A DNA stretch of 54,935 nt from NCBI RefSeq assembly GCF_010501035.1, contig NZ_QVMH01000007.1, positions 1 to 54,935 of the forward strand. The letters are read 5' to 3'. Below are positions 36,526 to 47,054 of the stretch, piece by piece. Numbering within the stretch: position 1 is the first letter of the stretch; each line of letters starts with the position of its first letter. Origin of the DNA: Paludibacter sp. 221. GTDB lineage: Bacteria > Bacteroidota > Bacteroidia > Bacteroidales > Paludibacteraceae. The translations under genes and the position numbers were made by a program. Below the pieces are notes generated by a model, which worked only from the letters and a program-made list of their open reading frames with translations, had not been told where the DNA came from and did not search any database.

Positions 36526-39426
36526 CTACAAAGTCTTTTTTACTTCAGTTTCTTCGAAACTTTCAATAATATCACCGACTTTAATATCTTGGTAATTTTT
36601 AATACTGATACCACACTCGAAGTTTGTTCCCACTTCTTTTACATCATCTTTATGACGTTTCAGAGAATCAATCTCACCGGTGTATACAACAATTCCATCG
36701 CGTATCAAACGTACTTTGTTGTTGCGGTTTACTTTTCCTTCGCGTACCAAACAACCTGCTACCGTACCAACTTTTGTTATTTTAAACACATCCAGAACCT
36801 CTATAGTAGCAGTAACTTCTTCCTTAATCTCAGGCGACAACATACCTTCCATAGCCGATTTGATTTCCTCTATAGCGTCGTATATAATGGAGTAGAGGCG
36901 AATATCAATTTCTTCCTTCTCTGCCATTTTACGTGCCGAGCCTGTAGGACGAACTTGGAAACCGCATATAATTGCATTTGATGCGGCAGCAAGCAATACA
37001 TCCGAATCCGAAATAGCACCTACGGCTTTATGTATCACATTTACCTGAATGTTTTCGGTCGAAAGTTTAAGTAACGAATCGGACAATGCTTCCACAGAGC
37101 CATCCACGTCACCTTTTACTATGATATTAAGTTCTTTAAAGTCACCTAAAGCAATACGGCGTCCCAACTCATCAAGTGTAAAGTGTTTCTTAGTACGTAA
37201 GTTTTGCTCACGTTGCAGTTGTTCGCGTTTATTGGTAATTTCACGTGCCTCTTGTTCGGTCGACATTACGTTGAAATTGTCACCCGCTTGCGGTGCACCG
37301 TTCAACCCAAGTATCAACACCGGTTCAGCCGGCTTAGCCGATTTTATCCGTTGGTTACGCTCATTGAACATTGCTTTTACCTTACCATGAAACGTTCCTG
37401 CCAATACAATATCGCCTTGATGTAAAGTTCCGTTTTCTACTAATATAGTAGATATATATCCACGACCTTTGTCTAAAGACGATTCGATAACCGAACCGGA
37501 AGCTCTCTTGTTAGGATTAGCTTTCAAATCCAACATTTCAGCCTCAAGAAGCACTTTTTCCAACAGTTCATCAACTCCCAGGCCTTGTTTGGCCGATATG
37601 TCTTGCGACTGGTATTTTCCGCCCCAGTCTTCAACCAGGTAGTTCATTTGAGCCAGTTCTTCTTTTATCTTCTCTGGATTAGCACTTGGCTTATCTACTT
37701 TATTGATGGCAAAAATAATCGGAACATTTGCAGCCGAAGCATGGTTTATAGCTTCGATTGTTTGCGGCATCACATTATCGTCGGCAGCTACAATGATAAT
37801 AGCTATATCCGTTACCTTAGCCCCACGGGCACGCATCGCCGTAAAGGCCTCGTGACCCGGAGTGTCCAAAAATGTTATACGCTGACCATTATCCAGCTTT
37901 ACATTATATGCACCAATATGTTGCGTAATTCCTCCGGCTTCACCGGCAATTACGTTTGTTTTGCGTATATAGTCGAGTAGGGAAGTCTTACCATGGTCTA
38001 CGTGTCCCATCACAGTAACAATCGGAGCGCGTGGTTGCAAATCTTCTTCGCTGTCCGGCTCATCATCCCCGATAGCTTCGATAACGTCGTGGCTTACAAA
38101 CTCGGTTTCATAACCAAATTCTTCTGCTACTATATTGATTGTTTCAGCATCCAAACGTTGATTTATAGATACCATTATGCCAATACTCATACAAGTAGCA
38201 ATAATCTGGTTGATAGAAACATCCATCATCACAGCCAACTCGCTGGCCGTAACAAATTCTGTTAATTTCAATACGTTTTTGTCTTGCTCGTCACGCTCTG
38301 CTTGTTCTTGCATTCTTGCATGAACCGTATCACGTTTCTCACGACGGTATTTAGCTCCTTTTCCTTTCTTGTTTCCACCCGAAAGGCGTGCCAAAGTCTC
38401 TTTTATTTGCTTTTGTACATCTTCTTCGTTAACAACATTTCGTATAGGACGTTTATTTTGTTGTTGAGAACCTTGCGTTTTTAATTTCTTAGGAGGTTCT
38501 TGTGTTCCTACTTTCGATACATCAACCTTTTGCTTTATGAAACGTTCACGTTTTTTCTTTGGTGTAGCGTCTTCGGCTGCACCAGTAGCAGCAGGTGTAA
38601 CAACTTTTTTATTCTCCGAGTTAGTACGGAATTTTTCTTCACGTTCTTTACGTTTTTGCTCTTTGGTTTTAGGTTTCGGACGGGTACTCTGATTTAGGGT
38701 ATCTAAATCAATCGTTCCTACTACAACCGGAGTTTTATTCAGTATAGGTCTTTTTACTGCGAATATCTCTTCTGACTCTTCCTCCGATTCAGGAAGTTTT
38801 TTTACTTCTTCAGCTTCAGGTTTTTCGTCATTTTCAACAGTATCTTCTACATCTTCTTCAAAATCATCCTCTTTATTATCGTTATTGTCAGGAAAATTCT
38901 CTTCTTCCGGTTCCGGCTCATGTTTAGTTTCTACCTCCGGAACTTCTTCTTTCTCAGCCTGAACAGGAATTATCTCTTTCTCCTTCGTTTCTACTATCTC
39001 TTCCTCTTGTTTAGGCTCTTGTACTTCCTGAGGAGCAATCGGTTCTTCTTTCTTTTCCTCTTGTTTAGGTTTTGCAGCAGCATCTAAGTCAATATGTCCG
39101 ACTGACTTAAAATGAGGTTTTTGTTCTTCAGATATATTTACCCGAATAACTTCTTCTTCTTTTTCTTCGGGTTGCGGTTTTTCATACCCTTCTATCGATA
39201 CAGTTCCACCTTTTTCTTTTGTTTGGCGTTGTTGACTTATTTGCTCCGATTCTATCTTCAAAGCCATATCCTTGTTGAATTCCTTCAACAACAACATGTA
39301 TTGGTCATCCGTCAATTTATAATTGGGACTTGCATCGATTTTTTCTCCTTTTTTGCCAAGAAAATCAACTGCAGTGGACATACCCACATTTAAATCTTTA
39401 AGAGCTTTACTTAATCTTATGGACAT
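36526..39426 (-). CDS. infB: Translation initiation factor IF-2
   Basis: A 966-aa GTPase that delivers initiator tRNA to the 30S subunit. A long acidic, Glu/Lys/Pro-rich N-terminal linker (about residues 90-380) precedes the conserved core. G1 [15 protein letters not shown] is near residue 475, G3 [11 protein letters not shown], and G4 NKVDKP; domains II to IV follow. The long low-complexity linker is normal for Bacteroidota. Distal gene of rimP-nusA-infB, 144 bases after nusA. Confidence 0.98.
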   Translation of the reverse strand: MSIRLSKALKDLNVGMSTAVDFLGKKGEKIDASPNYKLTDDQYMLLLKEFNKDMALKIESEQISQQRQTKEKGGTVSIEGYEKPQPEEKEEEVIRVNISEEQKPHFKSVGHIDLDAAAKPKQEEKKEEPIAPQEVQEPKQEEEIVETKEKEIIPVQAEKEEVPEVETKHEPEPEEENFPDNNDNKEDDFEEDVEDTVENDEKPEAEEVKKLPESEEESEEIFAVKRPILNKTPVVVGTIDLDTLNQSTRPKPKTKEQKRKEREEKFRTNSENKKVVTPAATGAAEDATPKKKRERFIKQKVDVSKVGTQEPPKKLKTQGSQQQNKRPIRNVVNEEDVQKQIKETLARLSGGNKKGKGAKYRREKRDTVHARMQEQAERDEQDKNVLKLTEFVTASELAVMMDVSINQIIATCMSIGIMVSINQRLDAETINIVAEEFGYETEFVSHDVIEAIGDDEPDSEEDLQPRAPIVTVMGHVDHGKTSLLDYIRKTNVIAGEAGGITQHIGAYNVKLDNGQRITFLDTPGHEAFTAMRARGAKVTDIAIIIVAADDNVMPQTIEAINHASAANVPIIFAINKVDKPSANPEKIKEELAQMNYLVEDWGGKYQSQDISAKQGLGVDELLEKVLLEAEMLDLKANPNKRASGSVIESSLDKGRGYISTILVENGTLHQGDIVLAGTFHGKVKAMFNERNQRIKSAKPAEPVLILGLNGAPQAGDNFNVMSTEQEAREITNKREQLQREQNLRTKKHFTLDELGRRIALGDFKELNIIVKGDVDGSVEALSDSLLKLSTENIQVNVIHKAVGAISDSDVLLAAASNAIICGFQVRPTGSARKMAEKEEIDIRLYSIIYDAIEEIKSAMEGMLSPEIKEEVTATIEVLDVFKITKVGTVAGCLVREGKVNRNNKVRLIRDGIVVYTGEIDSLKRHKDDVKEVGTNFECGISIKNYQDIKVGDIIESFEETEVKKTL

Positions 39427-39570
39427 ACTTTTTTTCTCATATTTTAATTACTTCTTATTCTTAAACTCACTATTGTAATAAGAAGTAAAAACTTATTTTT
39501 TTGATTTATCAATATCGTCATACCTGAATATATAGCCAACGATATTATCCGGATTCAGAAAACTTCTGAA

Positions 39571-40833
39571 TTATTTATCATCTCCTTCAAACTCTGCTGC
39601 AAGAATCTTTATAACCTCATCAACAGTTTCTTCTTCGAGGTCGCTACGGTGGATTAGCTCATCACGTGGAATTGCCAATACGCTTTTAGCGGTATCACAA
39701 CCTATTGATTTAAGCGTTTCAATAACCCACTCGTCAATTTCATCCGAAAATTCTTCTAAATAAATATCTTCAGTCTCTTCGCTTTCGTCCAATTCGCGGA
39801 ACACGTCAAGGGTATATCCTGTAAGCATACCTGCCAACTTGATATTCAAACCGCCCTTACCGATAGCTTGCGATACTTCTTCGGGTTTCAGATACACTTC
39901 GGCTCTTTTTTCTTCCTCTACAATACGTATCGAAGATACTTTGGCCGGGCTTAGCGCTCTTGATATAAACAGATTAGTATTTGCCGTATAGTTGATAACA
40001 TCTATATTTTCGTTACGAAGTTCGCGAACAATACCATGTATACGAGAGCCTTTCACACCCACACAAGCGCCAACAGGGTCGATACGGTCGTCATACGATT
40101 CTACAGCTACTTTAGCTCTTTCGCCCGGGATACGAGCTATTTTCTTTATTGTAATCAGCCCGTCCTGTATTTCAGGCACTTCCAATTCAAACAAGCGTTC
40201 AAGGAAAACAGGTGAGGTACGTGATAATGTAATCCTCGGATTATTATTTTTATTATCTACCATCGCCACTACAGCACGTACCATGTCGCCTTTACGGTAA
40301 AAGTCGTTTGGTATCTGTTCCGATTTTGGCAGATAGAGCTCGTTTCCATCTTCGTCCAGCAAAAGCATTTCCTTTTTCCAGATTTGGTATAATTCCGCGC
40401 TTACAATTTCACCCACTCTTTCGCTGTACTTTAAATACACATTTTCTTTCTGCAGATCCAAAATCTTAGAAGCAAGCGTCTGACGAAGGGTCAAAACAGC
40501 ACGGCGTCCAAAGTCGAGAAAGTTTACATTATCTGTCACTTCTTCGCCAACTTCGTAGTCAGTATCTATCTTTTGTGCTTCGGTAAGTGATATTTGCAGG
40601 TTTTCATCTTCCAAATCCTCATCTTCCACCACTTCGCGGTTTCGGTATATTTCAAAGTCACCCTTATCAGGATTAATGATAACGTCAAAATTTTCGTCGG
40701 TTCCGAACATTTTTAAGAGCACATTACGGAATGACTCTTCCATCACACTGATTAATGTACTTCTATCGATATTTTTCAATTCTTTAAATTCCGAAAAAGT
40801 ATCGATTAAGTTAATCGTTTCTTTTTTGCTCAT
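39571..40833 (-). CDS. nusA: Transcription termination/antitermination factor NusA
   Basis: A 420-aa RNA polymerase-binding factor. It has the N-terminal polymerase-binding domain (residues 1-130), an S1 domain, and KH domains with the motif GACVGVKGSRIHGIVRELRN near residue 250 and AIGKGGLNIKLA near 315. It lacks the acidic repeats of the E. coli C-terminus, as do most relatives outside Proteobacteria. Five bases separate it from rimP. Confidence 0.97.
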   Translation of the reverse strand: MSKKETINLIDTFSEFKELKNIDRSTLISVMEESFRNVLLKMFGTDENFDVIINPDKGDFEIYRNREVVEDEDLEDENLQISLTEAQKIDTDYEVGEEVTDNVNFLDFGRRAVLTLRQTLASKILDLQKENVYLKYSERVGEIVSAELYQIWKKEMLLLDEDGNELYLPKSEQIPNDFYRKGDMVRAVVAMVDNKNNNPRITLSRTSPVFLERLFELEVPEIQDGLITIKKIARIPGERAKVAVESYDDRIDPVGACVGVKGSRIHGIVRELRNENIDVINYTANTNLFISRALSPAKVSSIRIVEEEKRAEVYLKPEEVSQAIGKGGLNIKLAGMLTGYTLDVFRELDESEETEDIYLEEFSDEIDEWVIETLKSIGCDTAKSVLAIPRDELIHRSDLEEETVDEVIKILAAEFEGDDK

Positions 40834-40838
40834 AATTT

Positions 40839-41306
40839 TTATTTGAATCTAAAAATGTATTTTGTTGTTTTTATTTCTTTATATGGGAATGTTACGCTTT
40901 CGGTAACAGTTACTTTACGCTTTGCGCCTTCGGGCTTTACTTGCTTTTCTATTTCTATAGTAAAACTATCATCATCAGCCTCTACCAATACACCTGTTAG
41001 TTTTCGTCCGTCTTTCGTCAATACTTCAACCTCGTTGCCAATATTCTTCTCGTACTGTTTCTTTACTTTGAAAGGAGAGGTAAGACCGGCCGAGCTAACT
41101 TCCAGCTCGTAGTCTTCCACTTCTCTGTCGAGTTTCGATTCGATATGGCGGTTTAGTTTTGCACAAAACTCTACTGACACTCCATCAAAAGAATCAATTT
41201 CTATTAAAATTCTATTATCAGGTGTAATGTTTATATCAACTAAATAATATTCAGTATCCGAGAGATATTCGTTAACTATTTGACTGATAGGTTCTTTTGA
41301 CAACAT
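40839..41306 (-). CDS. rimP: Ribosome maturation factor RimP
   Basis: A 155-aa factor for 30S assembly. The N-terminal domain includes YYLVDINITPDNRILIEIDS, then the RimP signature DYELEVSSAGLTSPFK near residue 85, and the C-terminal SH3-like domain. I use the ATG at 41306; the longer frame to 41414 starts upstream of the promoter and adds residues that the family lacks. First gene of the rimP-nusA-infB operon. Confidence 0.95.
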   Translation of the reverse strand: MLSKEPISQIVNEYLSDTEYYLVDINITPDNRILIEIDSFDGVSVEFCAKLNRHIESKLDREVEDYELEVSSAGLTSPFKVKKQYEKNIGNEVEVLTKDGRKLTGVLVEADDDSFTIEIEKQVKPEGAKRKVTVTESVTFPYKEIKTTKYIFRFK

Positions 41307-41368
41307 ATTCGAGGGATATTCAATAAGGAAGGGGACTGTTGTCCCCCTCCCATATTCTAAAATCGGTG

Positions 41369-41400
41369 CAAATATAGAAAATAAATCTTTAAAATACAAA
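41369..41400 (-). promoter_or_regulatory. Promoter of the rimP-nusA-infB operon
   Basis: On the minus strand TTTG (41397-41400) and TATATTTG (41369-41376) are 20 bases apart, a near-perfect Bacteroidota promoter. It fixes the rimP start at 41306. Confidence 0.7.
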
Positions 41401-41468
41401 CAATTATGCAACAAATTTATTTTTATTGCATATATCTGAAATGCAAAACAAGGAATATTTTCAATCCT

Positions 41469-42764
41469 TTACGATAATACCGAAAATGCCTGTTCCAAAT
41501 CATTCTTTATATCGTCAATATGCTCCAATCCCACCGAGAAACGCAATAAATCGGGGTAAATACCTGCAGCTTCCTGTGCTTCTGCACTCAGTTGGCGGTG
41601 AGTTGTACTGGCAGGGTGGGTGATAAGCGTACGTACGTCGCCAATGTTAGTCAGGTGGCTTATAAGCTCCAATTTTTCAACAAAACGTGTAGTCTCTTTC
41701 AATCCCCCTTTAACACGGAAGGTCATTACTGCTCCGAAACCATTTTGCAGGTACTTTTTAGCCAATTCATGGTATGGGTGATCTTCCAATCCAAGATAAC
41801 TTACATCAAATACCTTAGGATGGTCTTTAAGCCATAAGGCTAATTTCATTGTTGTGTCACACATCTTATCTACACGAACGGAAAGCGTTTCTACACCTTG
41901 TACAAGCTGCCACGAGTTGAAAGGGCTGATAGCAGGACCCATATCGCGTAAATTTTCGGCAACACAGCGCATTGCAAAAGCAGCCTTACCGAATTTTTCC
42001 CAGAATACCAATCCGTGATAACCGACCGATGGTTCCGAGTATTTCGGAAACTTGCCATTTCCCCAGTTAAAATTTCCACCATCCACAATTACGCCTCCCA
42101 TAGCATTTCCATGTCCTCCAATCCATTTCGTAGCCGATTCCACCACTATATTAGCTCCATACTCGATAGGGCGGCACAAATACCCGCCACATCCAAATGT
42201 ATTATCCACGATAAGAGGAATTTCATATTTTTGCGCTAAAGCTGCTAGTTTTTCAAAATCCGGAACATTGAAGAAAGGGTTTCCTATATTTTCGGTATAT
42301 AGCGCCTTTGTATTTTCGTCAATCAATTTTTCCATTGCCTCTGCCGTATCGTTTTCAGCCTTGCGTGCTTCTATTCCCAAATCCTTAAAAGAAACAAAGA
42401 ACTGGTTGTGAGTACCTCCATACAGATAAGGCGATGTTACAAAATTATCCCCCGCCTTCATTATATTCATAATGGTAATCATCTGCGCTGACTGACCAGA
42501 AGCTACGGCTACAGCAGCCACACCACCTTCGAGAGCCGCCATACGCTGTTCGAATACAGAATTAGTGGGATTGTTCAGGCGCGTATATATATAAGGAGAA
42601 GTCTCGGCTTTAAAATCCAAGTTGAATAAATCAGCTCCATGCTCCGAATTATCAAACACATAAGCCGTTGTAGGATAAATAGGTACAGCTCTGGAGTTAG
42701 TGTGATCGGGAGTGTATCCTGCATGTACCTGCAATGTTTCGAAATGTAAGGTTTTTTTCGACAT
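41469..42764 (-). CDS. metY: O-acetylhomoserine sulfhydrylase
   Basis: A 431-aa PLP enzyme of the Cys/Met metabolism family that makes homocysteine from O-acetylhomoserine and sulfide. The PLP Lys lies in VESATKWIGGHGNAMGGV near residue 208; YTRLNNPTNSVFEQRMAALE and the C-terminal THPASTTHRQLS are diagnostic. The length above 420 aa favours MetY over the shorter cystathionine synthases. Own promoter at 42813-42820 on the minus strand. Confidence 0.94.
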   Translation of the reverse strand: MSKKTLHFETLQVHAGYTPDHTNSRAVPIYPTTAYVFDNSEHGADLFNLDFKAETSPYIYTRLNNPTNSVFEQRMAALEGGVAAVAVASGQSAQMITIMNIMKAGDNFVTSPYLYGGTHNQFFVSFKDLGIEARKAENDTAEAMEKLIDENTKALYTENIGNPFFNVPDFEKLAALAQKYEIPLIVDNTFGCGGYLCRPIEYGANIVVESATKWIGGHGNAMGGVIVDGGNFNWGNGKFPKYSEPSVGYHGLVFWEKFGKAAFAMRCVAENLRDMGPAISPFNSWQLVQGVETLSVRVDKMCDTTMKLALWLKDHPKVFDVSYLGLEDHPYHELAKKYLQNGFGAVMTFRVKGGLKETTRFVEKLELISHLTNIGDVRTLITHPASTTHRQLSAEAQEAAGIYPDLLRFSVGLEHIDDIKNDLEQAFSVLS

Positions 42765-42812
42765 AATTCTTTTATTTTAATAGAATGTAATTGTTGTATT
42801 TATTAAAGGCTA

Positions 42813-42820
42813 CAAAGTTA
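42813..42820 (-). promoter_or_regulatory. -7 promoter box of metY
   Basis: TAACTTTG on the minus strand, exact TAnnTTTG, 49 bases before the start codon. Confidence 0.5.
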
Positions 42821-43015
42821 TATTTTTTATTGCATATCATAACATTATATCTTCATTTGATACCCGTATTTTTTACAAAAAAATATCTGTGAAGAATAAT
42901 GTGCAAGATAGAATTAAATATAAATATATTGCATATCATCATTTGTTTTTGTAATTTCGCAACAATTTTTCAAAAAAAAGTCTGTTACTCTTACAAATTA
43001 AATATACATAAAATT

Positions 43016-45316
43016 ATGGCAAAACTAACAAGAGAAGATGCGCTTCTTTATCACTCAGAAGGGAAGCCCGGTAAGATAGAAGTTGTTCCTACCAAACCAT
43101 ATAGCTCTCAGCGCGATTTATCATTGGCTTACTCACCCGGAGTGGCCGAACCCTGCCTCGAAATAGAGAAAGACCCCAATGCAGCCTACGAATATACATC
43201 GAAAGGTAACTTGGTGGCTGTAATATCGAATGGGACAGCCGTACTCGGTTTGGGCGATATAGGTGCTCTTGCTGGAAAGCCGGTAATGGAAGGTAAAGGA
43301 TTGTTATTCAAGATATTTGCCGGAATTGACGTATTCGATATCGAAATAAACGAAAAAGACCCCGAAAAATTTATCCAAACGGTGAAAGCCATTTCGCCCA
43401 CTTTTGGAGGTATTAACCTTGAAGATATCAAGGCTCCCGAGTGTTTCGAAATAGAAGAACGGTTGAAAGCCGAACTGGATATCCCCATTATGCACGACGA
43501 CCAGCATGGTACTGCAATAATTTCGGCCGCGGGACTTGTAAATGCGCTCGAACTGAATGGGAAAAAGATAGAAAATGTAAAAATAGTTGTAAACGGCGCC
43601 GGAGCTGCTGCCAATTCGTGTACTTTGTTATACATGGCATTGGGAGCCAGACTCGAAAATATAGTTATGCTCGACTCCAAGGGAGTAATAAGTACGAAAC
43701 GTACCGACCTGAACGACCGTAAAAAACCTTTTGCAACCAGCCGTGAGATAACAACGCTGGCCGAAGCCGTAAAAGATGCTGATGTTTTTGTAGGGCTCTC
43801 CGTAGCGGGTGTACTTACTAAAGAAATGGTACAAACTATGGCAAAAGACCCCATAGTTTTTGCTTTGGCAAACCCAAACCCCGAAATCTCGTACGATGAT
43901 GCAATGACAGCACGACCTGATATTATTTTTGCTACAGGACGCTCTGACCATCCCAACCAGATAAACAATGTTATAGGGTTTCCTTATATTTTCCGTGGTG
44001 CCTTGGATGTGCGTGCTACTACTATCAACGAAGAAATGAAGGTGGCAGCAGTAAAAGCAATTGCCGAACTGACTAAAAAGCCTGTTCCTGATGTAGTTAA
44101 CGCTGCATATAGTTTGAGGAGATTGTCATTCGGACGTGATTACATAATTCCCAAGCCACTCGACCCGCGTTTGCTTACCGAGGTATCTCCGGCAGTAGCT
44201 AAAGCCGCGATGAAATCGGGGGTAGCGCGTAAAAATATTACAGACTGGGATGCTTATGAGCTGACATTGATGGAACGTATGGGCAATGATAACAAACTGC
44301 TTCGTCGTTTTTACGAAACAGCCCGTCAGAATCCTAAGCGTGTTGTTTTTTCGGAATCAAATCATGTCAACATGTTAAAGGCTGCAGAGATGGCTTATGC
44401 CGAAGGAATATGCTTCCCTGTATTGCTCGGAAACGAAGAAAAAATTGGTAATATAGCCAAGGAGAATGATATTGACCTGACAGGAATAGAAATTGTAAAC
44501 CTCCGTCACGATAGGGAAGAGAACCGCAGGGCATTATATGCTAAAAAACTCTCGGAAAAACGAAGTAGGGAAGGGATTACGTACGACGAAGCATACGAAA
44601 AAATGTATGAGCGAAACTATTTTGGCATGATGATGGTAGAAGTAGGAGATGCTGATGCTTTTATCACAGGTGTTTATACCAAATATGCCGATGCGGTACA
44701 AGCAGCCAAAGATATTATTGGTATCCGTCCGGGATTGAACCATATCGGAGCTATGCACATCATGAATACGAAAAAAGGCACTTTCTTTTTGGCCGATACG
44801 CTATTCAACCGCCATCCTTCGACTGAAACACTGATTGATATTGCCCGACTGACACATAATACGGTTAAATTTTTCGCTCACGATCCGGTGATGGCAATGT
44901 TATCATACTCAAACTTCGGGTCGGATAAGGAAGGAAGCCCAGCGAGTGTACACGAGGTGGTGAAAACACTTCACGAGCGTTATCCTGACATGGTAGTAGA
45001 TGGCGAAATGCAGGTAAACTTTGCATTAAACAAAGAGCTGCGCGACGAAAAATTTCCATTCTCAAAACTACATGGGAAAAATGTCAATACATTGGTATTC
45101 CCCAATTTAAGTTCAGCTAATACAGCATGTAAACTGTTGCTCGAAATGGGAGCTTCCGAGTCGATCGGGCCAATTCAGATGGGACTGAACAAGCCTATCC
45201 ACATCATGGATGTAGAAAGTTCCGTTCGCGACATTGTAAACATGACAGCTATAGCTGTACTGGATGCTATTGTAGAACAACAGATCAAAGAAAAAAATAT
45301 CGAAAGAATCAGCTAA
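43016..45316 (+). CDS. maeB: NADP-dependent malic enzyme with phosphotransacetylase-like domain
   Basis: A 766-aa MaeB-type enzyme (malate to pyruvate and CO2). The malic domain starts DALLYHSEGKPGKIEVVPTK, with catalytic YSPGVAEPC and the metal site HDDQHGTAII. The NADP domain has VNGAGAAANSC. From about residue 430 a phosphotransacetylase-like domain follows, which in this class acts in acetyl-CoA regulation, not catalysis. I use ATG 43016; the frame extends back to 42899 but that part is AT-rich and not conserved. Confidence 0.97.
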   Translation: MAKLTREDALLYHSEGKPGKIEVVPTKPYSSQRDLSLAYSPGVAEPCLEIEKDPNAAYEYTSKGNLVAVISNGTAVLGLGDIGALAGKPVMEGKGLLFKIFAGIDVFDIEINEKDPEKFIQTVKAISPTFGGINLEDIKAPECFEIEERLKAELDIPIMHDDQHGTAIISAAGLVNALELNGKKIENVKIVVNGAGAAANSCTLLYMALGARLENIVMLDSKGVISTKRTDLNDRKKPFATSREITTLAEAVKDADVFVGLSVAGVLTKEMVQTMAKDPIVFALANPNPEISYDDAMTARPDIIFATGRSDHPNQINNVIGFPYIFRGALDVRATTINEEMKVAAVKAIAELTKKPVPDVVNAAYSLRRLSFGRDYIIPKPLDPRLLTEVSPAVAKAAMKSGVARKNITDWDAYELTLMERMGNDNKLLRRFYETARQNPKRVVFSESNHVNMLKAAEMAYAEGICFPVLLGNEEKIGNIAKENDIDLTGIEIVNLRHDREENRRALYAKKLSEKRSREGITYDEAYEKMYERNYFGMMMVEVGDADAFITGVYTKYADAVQAAKDIIGIRPGLNHIGAMHIMNTKKGTFFLADTLFNRHPSTETLIDIARLTHNTVKFFAHDPVMAMLSYSNFGSDKEGSPASVHEVVKTLHERYPDMVVDGEMQVNFALNKELRDEKFPFSKLHGKNVNTLVFPNLSSANTACKLLLEMGASESIGPIQMGLNKPIHIMDVESSVRDIVNMTAIAVLDAIVEQQIKEKNIERIS

Positions 45317-45344
45317 ACTGACTATAACATCATTCTTTTTCAAA

Positions 45345-45384
45345 AAATCCATATTGAGACTGAACTTTCAATGTGGTTTTTTTG
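45345..45384 (+). terminator. Intrinsic terminator of maeB
   Basis: A CCATATTGA / TCAATGTGG stem with flanking A/T pairs and a run of seven T. Confidence 0.75.
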
Positions 45385-45437
45385 TTTTTTACTTTTGTTT
45401 TTTACATAAAAAATTTAGTCTTATTAAGATAATCACC

Positions 45438-45445
45438 TATCTTTG
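45438..45445 (+). promoter_or_regulatory. -7 promoter box of the sugar transferase gene
   Basis: TATCTTTG, exact consensus; TTTA lies 20 bases upstream. Start codon 42 bases downstream. Confidence 0.6.
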
Positions 45446-45487
45446 TAAATAATTTTTTTGAAGGTAAAATAATACATATTTAAGAGG

Positions 45488-47005
45488 ATGAAGTTTTATA
45501 AACCGAGTATTATTTCATTGATTATTAATATATTTTCATTATCCATTACTTTTGGTATTGTCCTTGGATGGTTTCCCATAATGGATAGAACTCCATCTCC
45601 CAAACTTCCGGTTTTTCTCTTGACTTTTGCATCCCTTTGGCTTATTCTCGCCTATGTTTTCCTGCGATGGAAACGGAATGTGGGTTACTTCAAAGCTGCA
45701 TTAAGACTATTTTTTGAGTCGCTCACCATATTTGCAATTCTATATCTATTTTATAAATTTTCAGCATTTGCCGATTTTTTCTCATTACGGCTTTTAACTA
45801 CAAGTGTTATTAGCGTCTTCGCTATAGAGTATGTCATAATCTCTATTTATTACGCTTATCGCTATGCTACTACTTACGATATTCCGGAAGACATTGAGAC
45901 GGAAGAAACAAGAGAAAATGCCGAATTGATACCAGCCCCTCCTATAAGTGAGGAAAAGTACAAATCGCTTCTTGACGTTATTTCATCCAAATTAGGAAAA
46001 GGAGTTGCCGAATACCTTTCTAAATACATAGATTTGAAGAGTGGTAATCTCAGGTTTTTGTTTGGTAATGACTTGAATGATTTGAAGTTGATTGAAAACT
46101 ATCATTACTCCTCATTCATCGAAATGGAAAGGCTTAATGATTTGCGTAAAATCAATATTATGCTTTACCAACTCAATAAAAAACTGCCTGACAATGGACT
46201 TTTTATTTGTTATTTCGAATCGAAAAGCACACGAAAAAAATACATATTAAGGAAGTATAGAAAACCTCTTAATTATATAGTATATACATTCGATTATATA
46301 ATAAAACGAATCATTCCCCGTATATTTATAACACGTCGTCTCTACTATGATATAACCAAAGGAAGAAATCGTATTTTTTCCAAAGCTGAAGTGCTGGGGC
46401 GCTTGTATTGTTTTGGTTACGAAGTTGTTGACACAAAAAAAATCAATAATTTAAATTTTGTTGTTGCAAGACGCATTACAACTCCAAGACCGTTGGAAAA
46501 AAGAACCTATGGGCCGTTAATACGTTTACCTCGTATCGGGAAGAAAGGCAAACGCTTTAATGTTTATAAAATGCGTACTATGCACCCGTATTCAGAATTT
46601 TTGCAGTCTTATATTTTCGAGAAAAACAATCTGCAAGAAGGTGGAAAAATAAAAAGAGATATAAGGGTTACCACATTAGGGCATTGTATGCGTAAATACT
46701 GGATCGACGAATTTCCGATGTTTATCAACCTGATAAAAGGCGATATGAAACTGATAGGAGTACGGCCTTTAAGTCAACATTATTTCAGCCTATACAGCAA
46801 GGAGTTACAAGAAAAACGAATAAAATTCCGTCCGGGGCTTTTACCTCCTTTTTATGCAGATATGCCCAAAACGCTGGACGAAATACAGGCATCCGAAATG
46901 CGCTATTTAAATGCTTGCGAAAAAGATGGTGTATTCTTGACTGATTTTCGTTATTTTTTTAAAATTACACACACGATCATATTTAAAAAGGCAAGAAGCG
47001 CATAA
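45488..47005 (+). CDS. Polyprenyl-phosphate sugar-1-phosphate transferase
   Basis: A 505-aa membrane protein of the bacterial sugar transferase family (WbaP/PglC type), which loads the first sugar phosphate onto the undecaprenyl carrier for capsule or exopolysaccharide. Four N-terminal membrane helices (residues about 10-125) precede a cytosolic linker. The catalytic part has FNVYKMRTMHPYSE near residue 360, then IRVTTLGHCMRKYWIDEFPM with the Asp-Glu pair, and NLIKGDMKLIGVRPLS. The long middle segment (130-300) is unusual. Followed by a Wzi-like gene. Confidence 0.92.
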   Translation: MKFYKPSIISLIINIFSLSITFGIVLGWFPIMDRTPSPKLPVFLLTFASLWLILAYVFLRWKRNVGYFKAALRLFFESLTIFAILYLFYKFSAFADFFSLRLLTTSVISVFAIEYVIISIYYAYRYATTYDIPEDIETEETRENAELIPAPPISEEKYKSLLDVISSKLGKGVAEYLSKYIDLKSGNLRFLFGNDLNDLKLIENYHYSSFIEMERLNDLRKINIMLYQLNKKLPDNGLFICYFESKSTRKKYILRKYRKPLNYIVYTFDYIIKRIIPRIFITRRLYYDITKGRNRIFSKAEVLGRLYCFGYEVVDTKKINNLNFVVARRITTPRPLEKRTYGPLIRLPRIGKKGKRFNVYKMRTMHPYSEFLQSYIFEKNNLQEGGKIKRDIRVTTLGHCMRKYWIDEFPMFINLIKGDMKLIGVRPLSQHYFSLYSKELQEKRIKFRPGLLPPFYADMPKTLDEIQASEMRYLNACEKDGVFLTDFRYFFKITHTIIFKKARSA

Positions 47006-47054
47006 AAAAGCGCATTTTATTCCCTATAAACTTATAAATTAATAAATTTGCATA

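Noticed and set aside
36589-39393. Several plus-strand ORFs opposite infB
   Set aside because: They are shadows of the infB reading frame, full of Phe/Leu/Tyr from the antisense of Lys/Glu codons.
41307-41414. Longer RimP
   Set aside because: The operon promoter is inside this stretch, and the RimP family starts near residue 1 of the 155-aa form.
42899-43015. Longer MaeB
   Set aside because: The extension is hydrophobic and AT-rich and covers the promoter region; the family start is at ATG 43016.
43186-43968. 260-aa minus-strand ORF opposite maeB
   Set aside because: Shadow of maeB; low-complexity Ser/Phe composition and no start signals.
47043-47050. TAAATTTG just before the Wzi-like gene as a promoter
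   Set aside because: It ends 4 bases before the ATG, so it would require a leaderless transcript; more likely a chance match.
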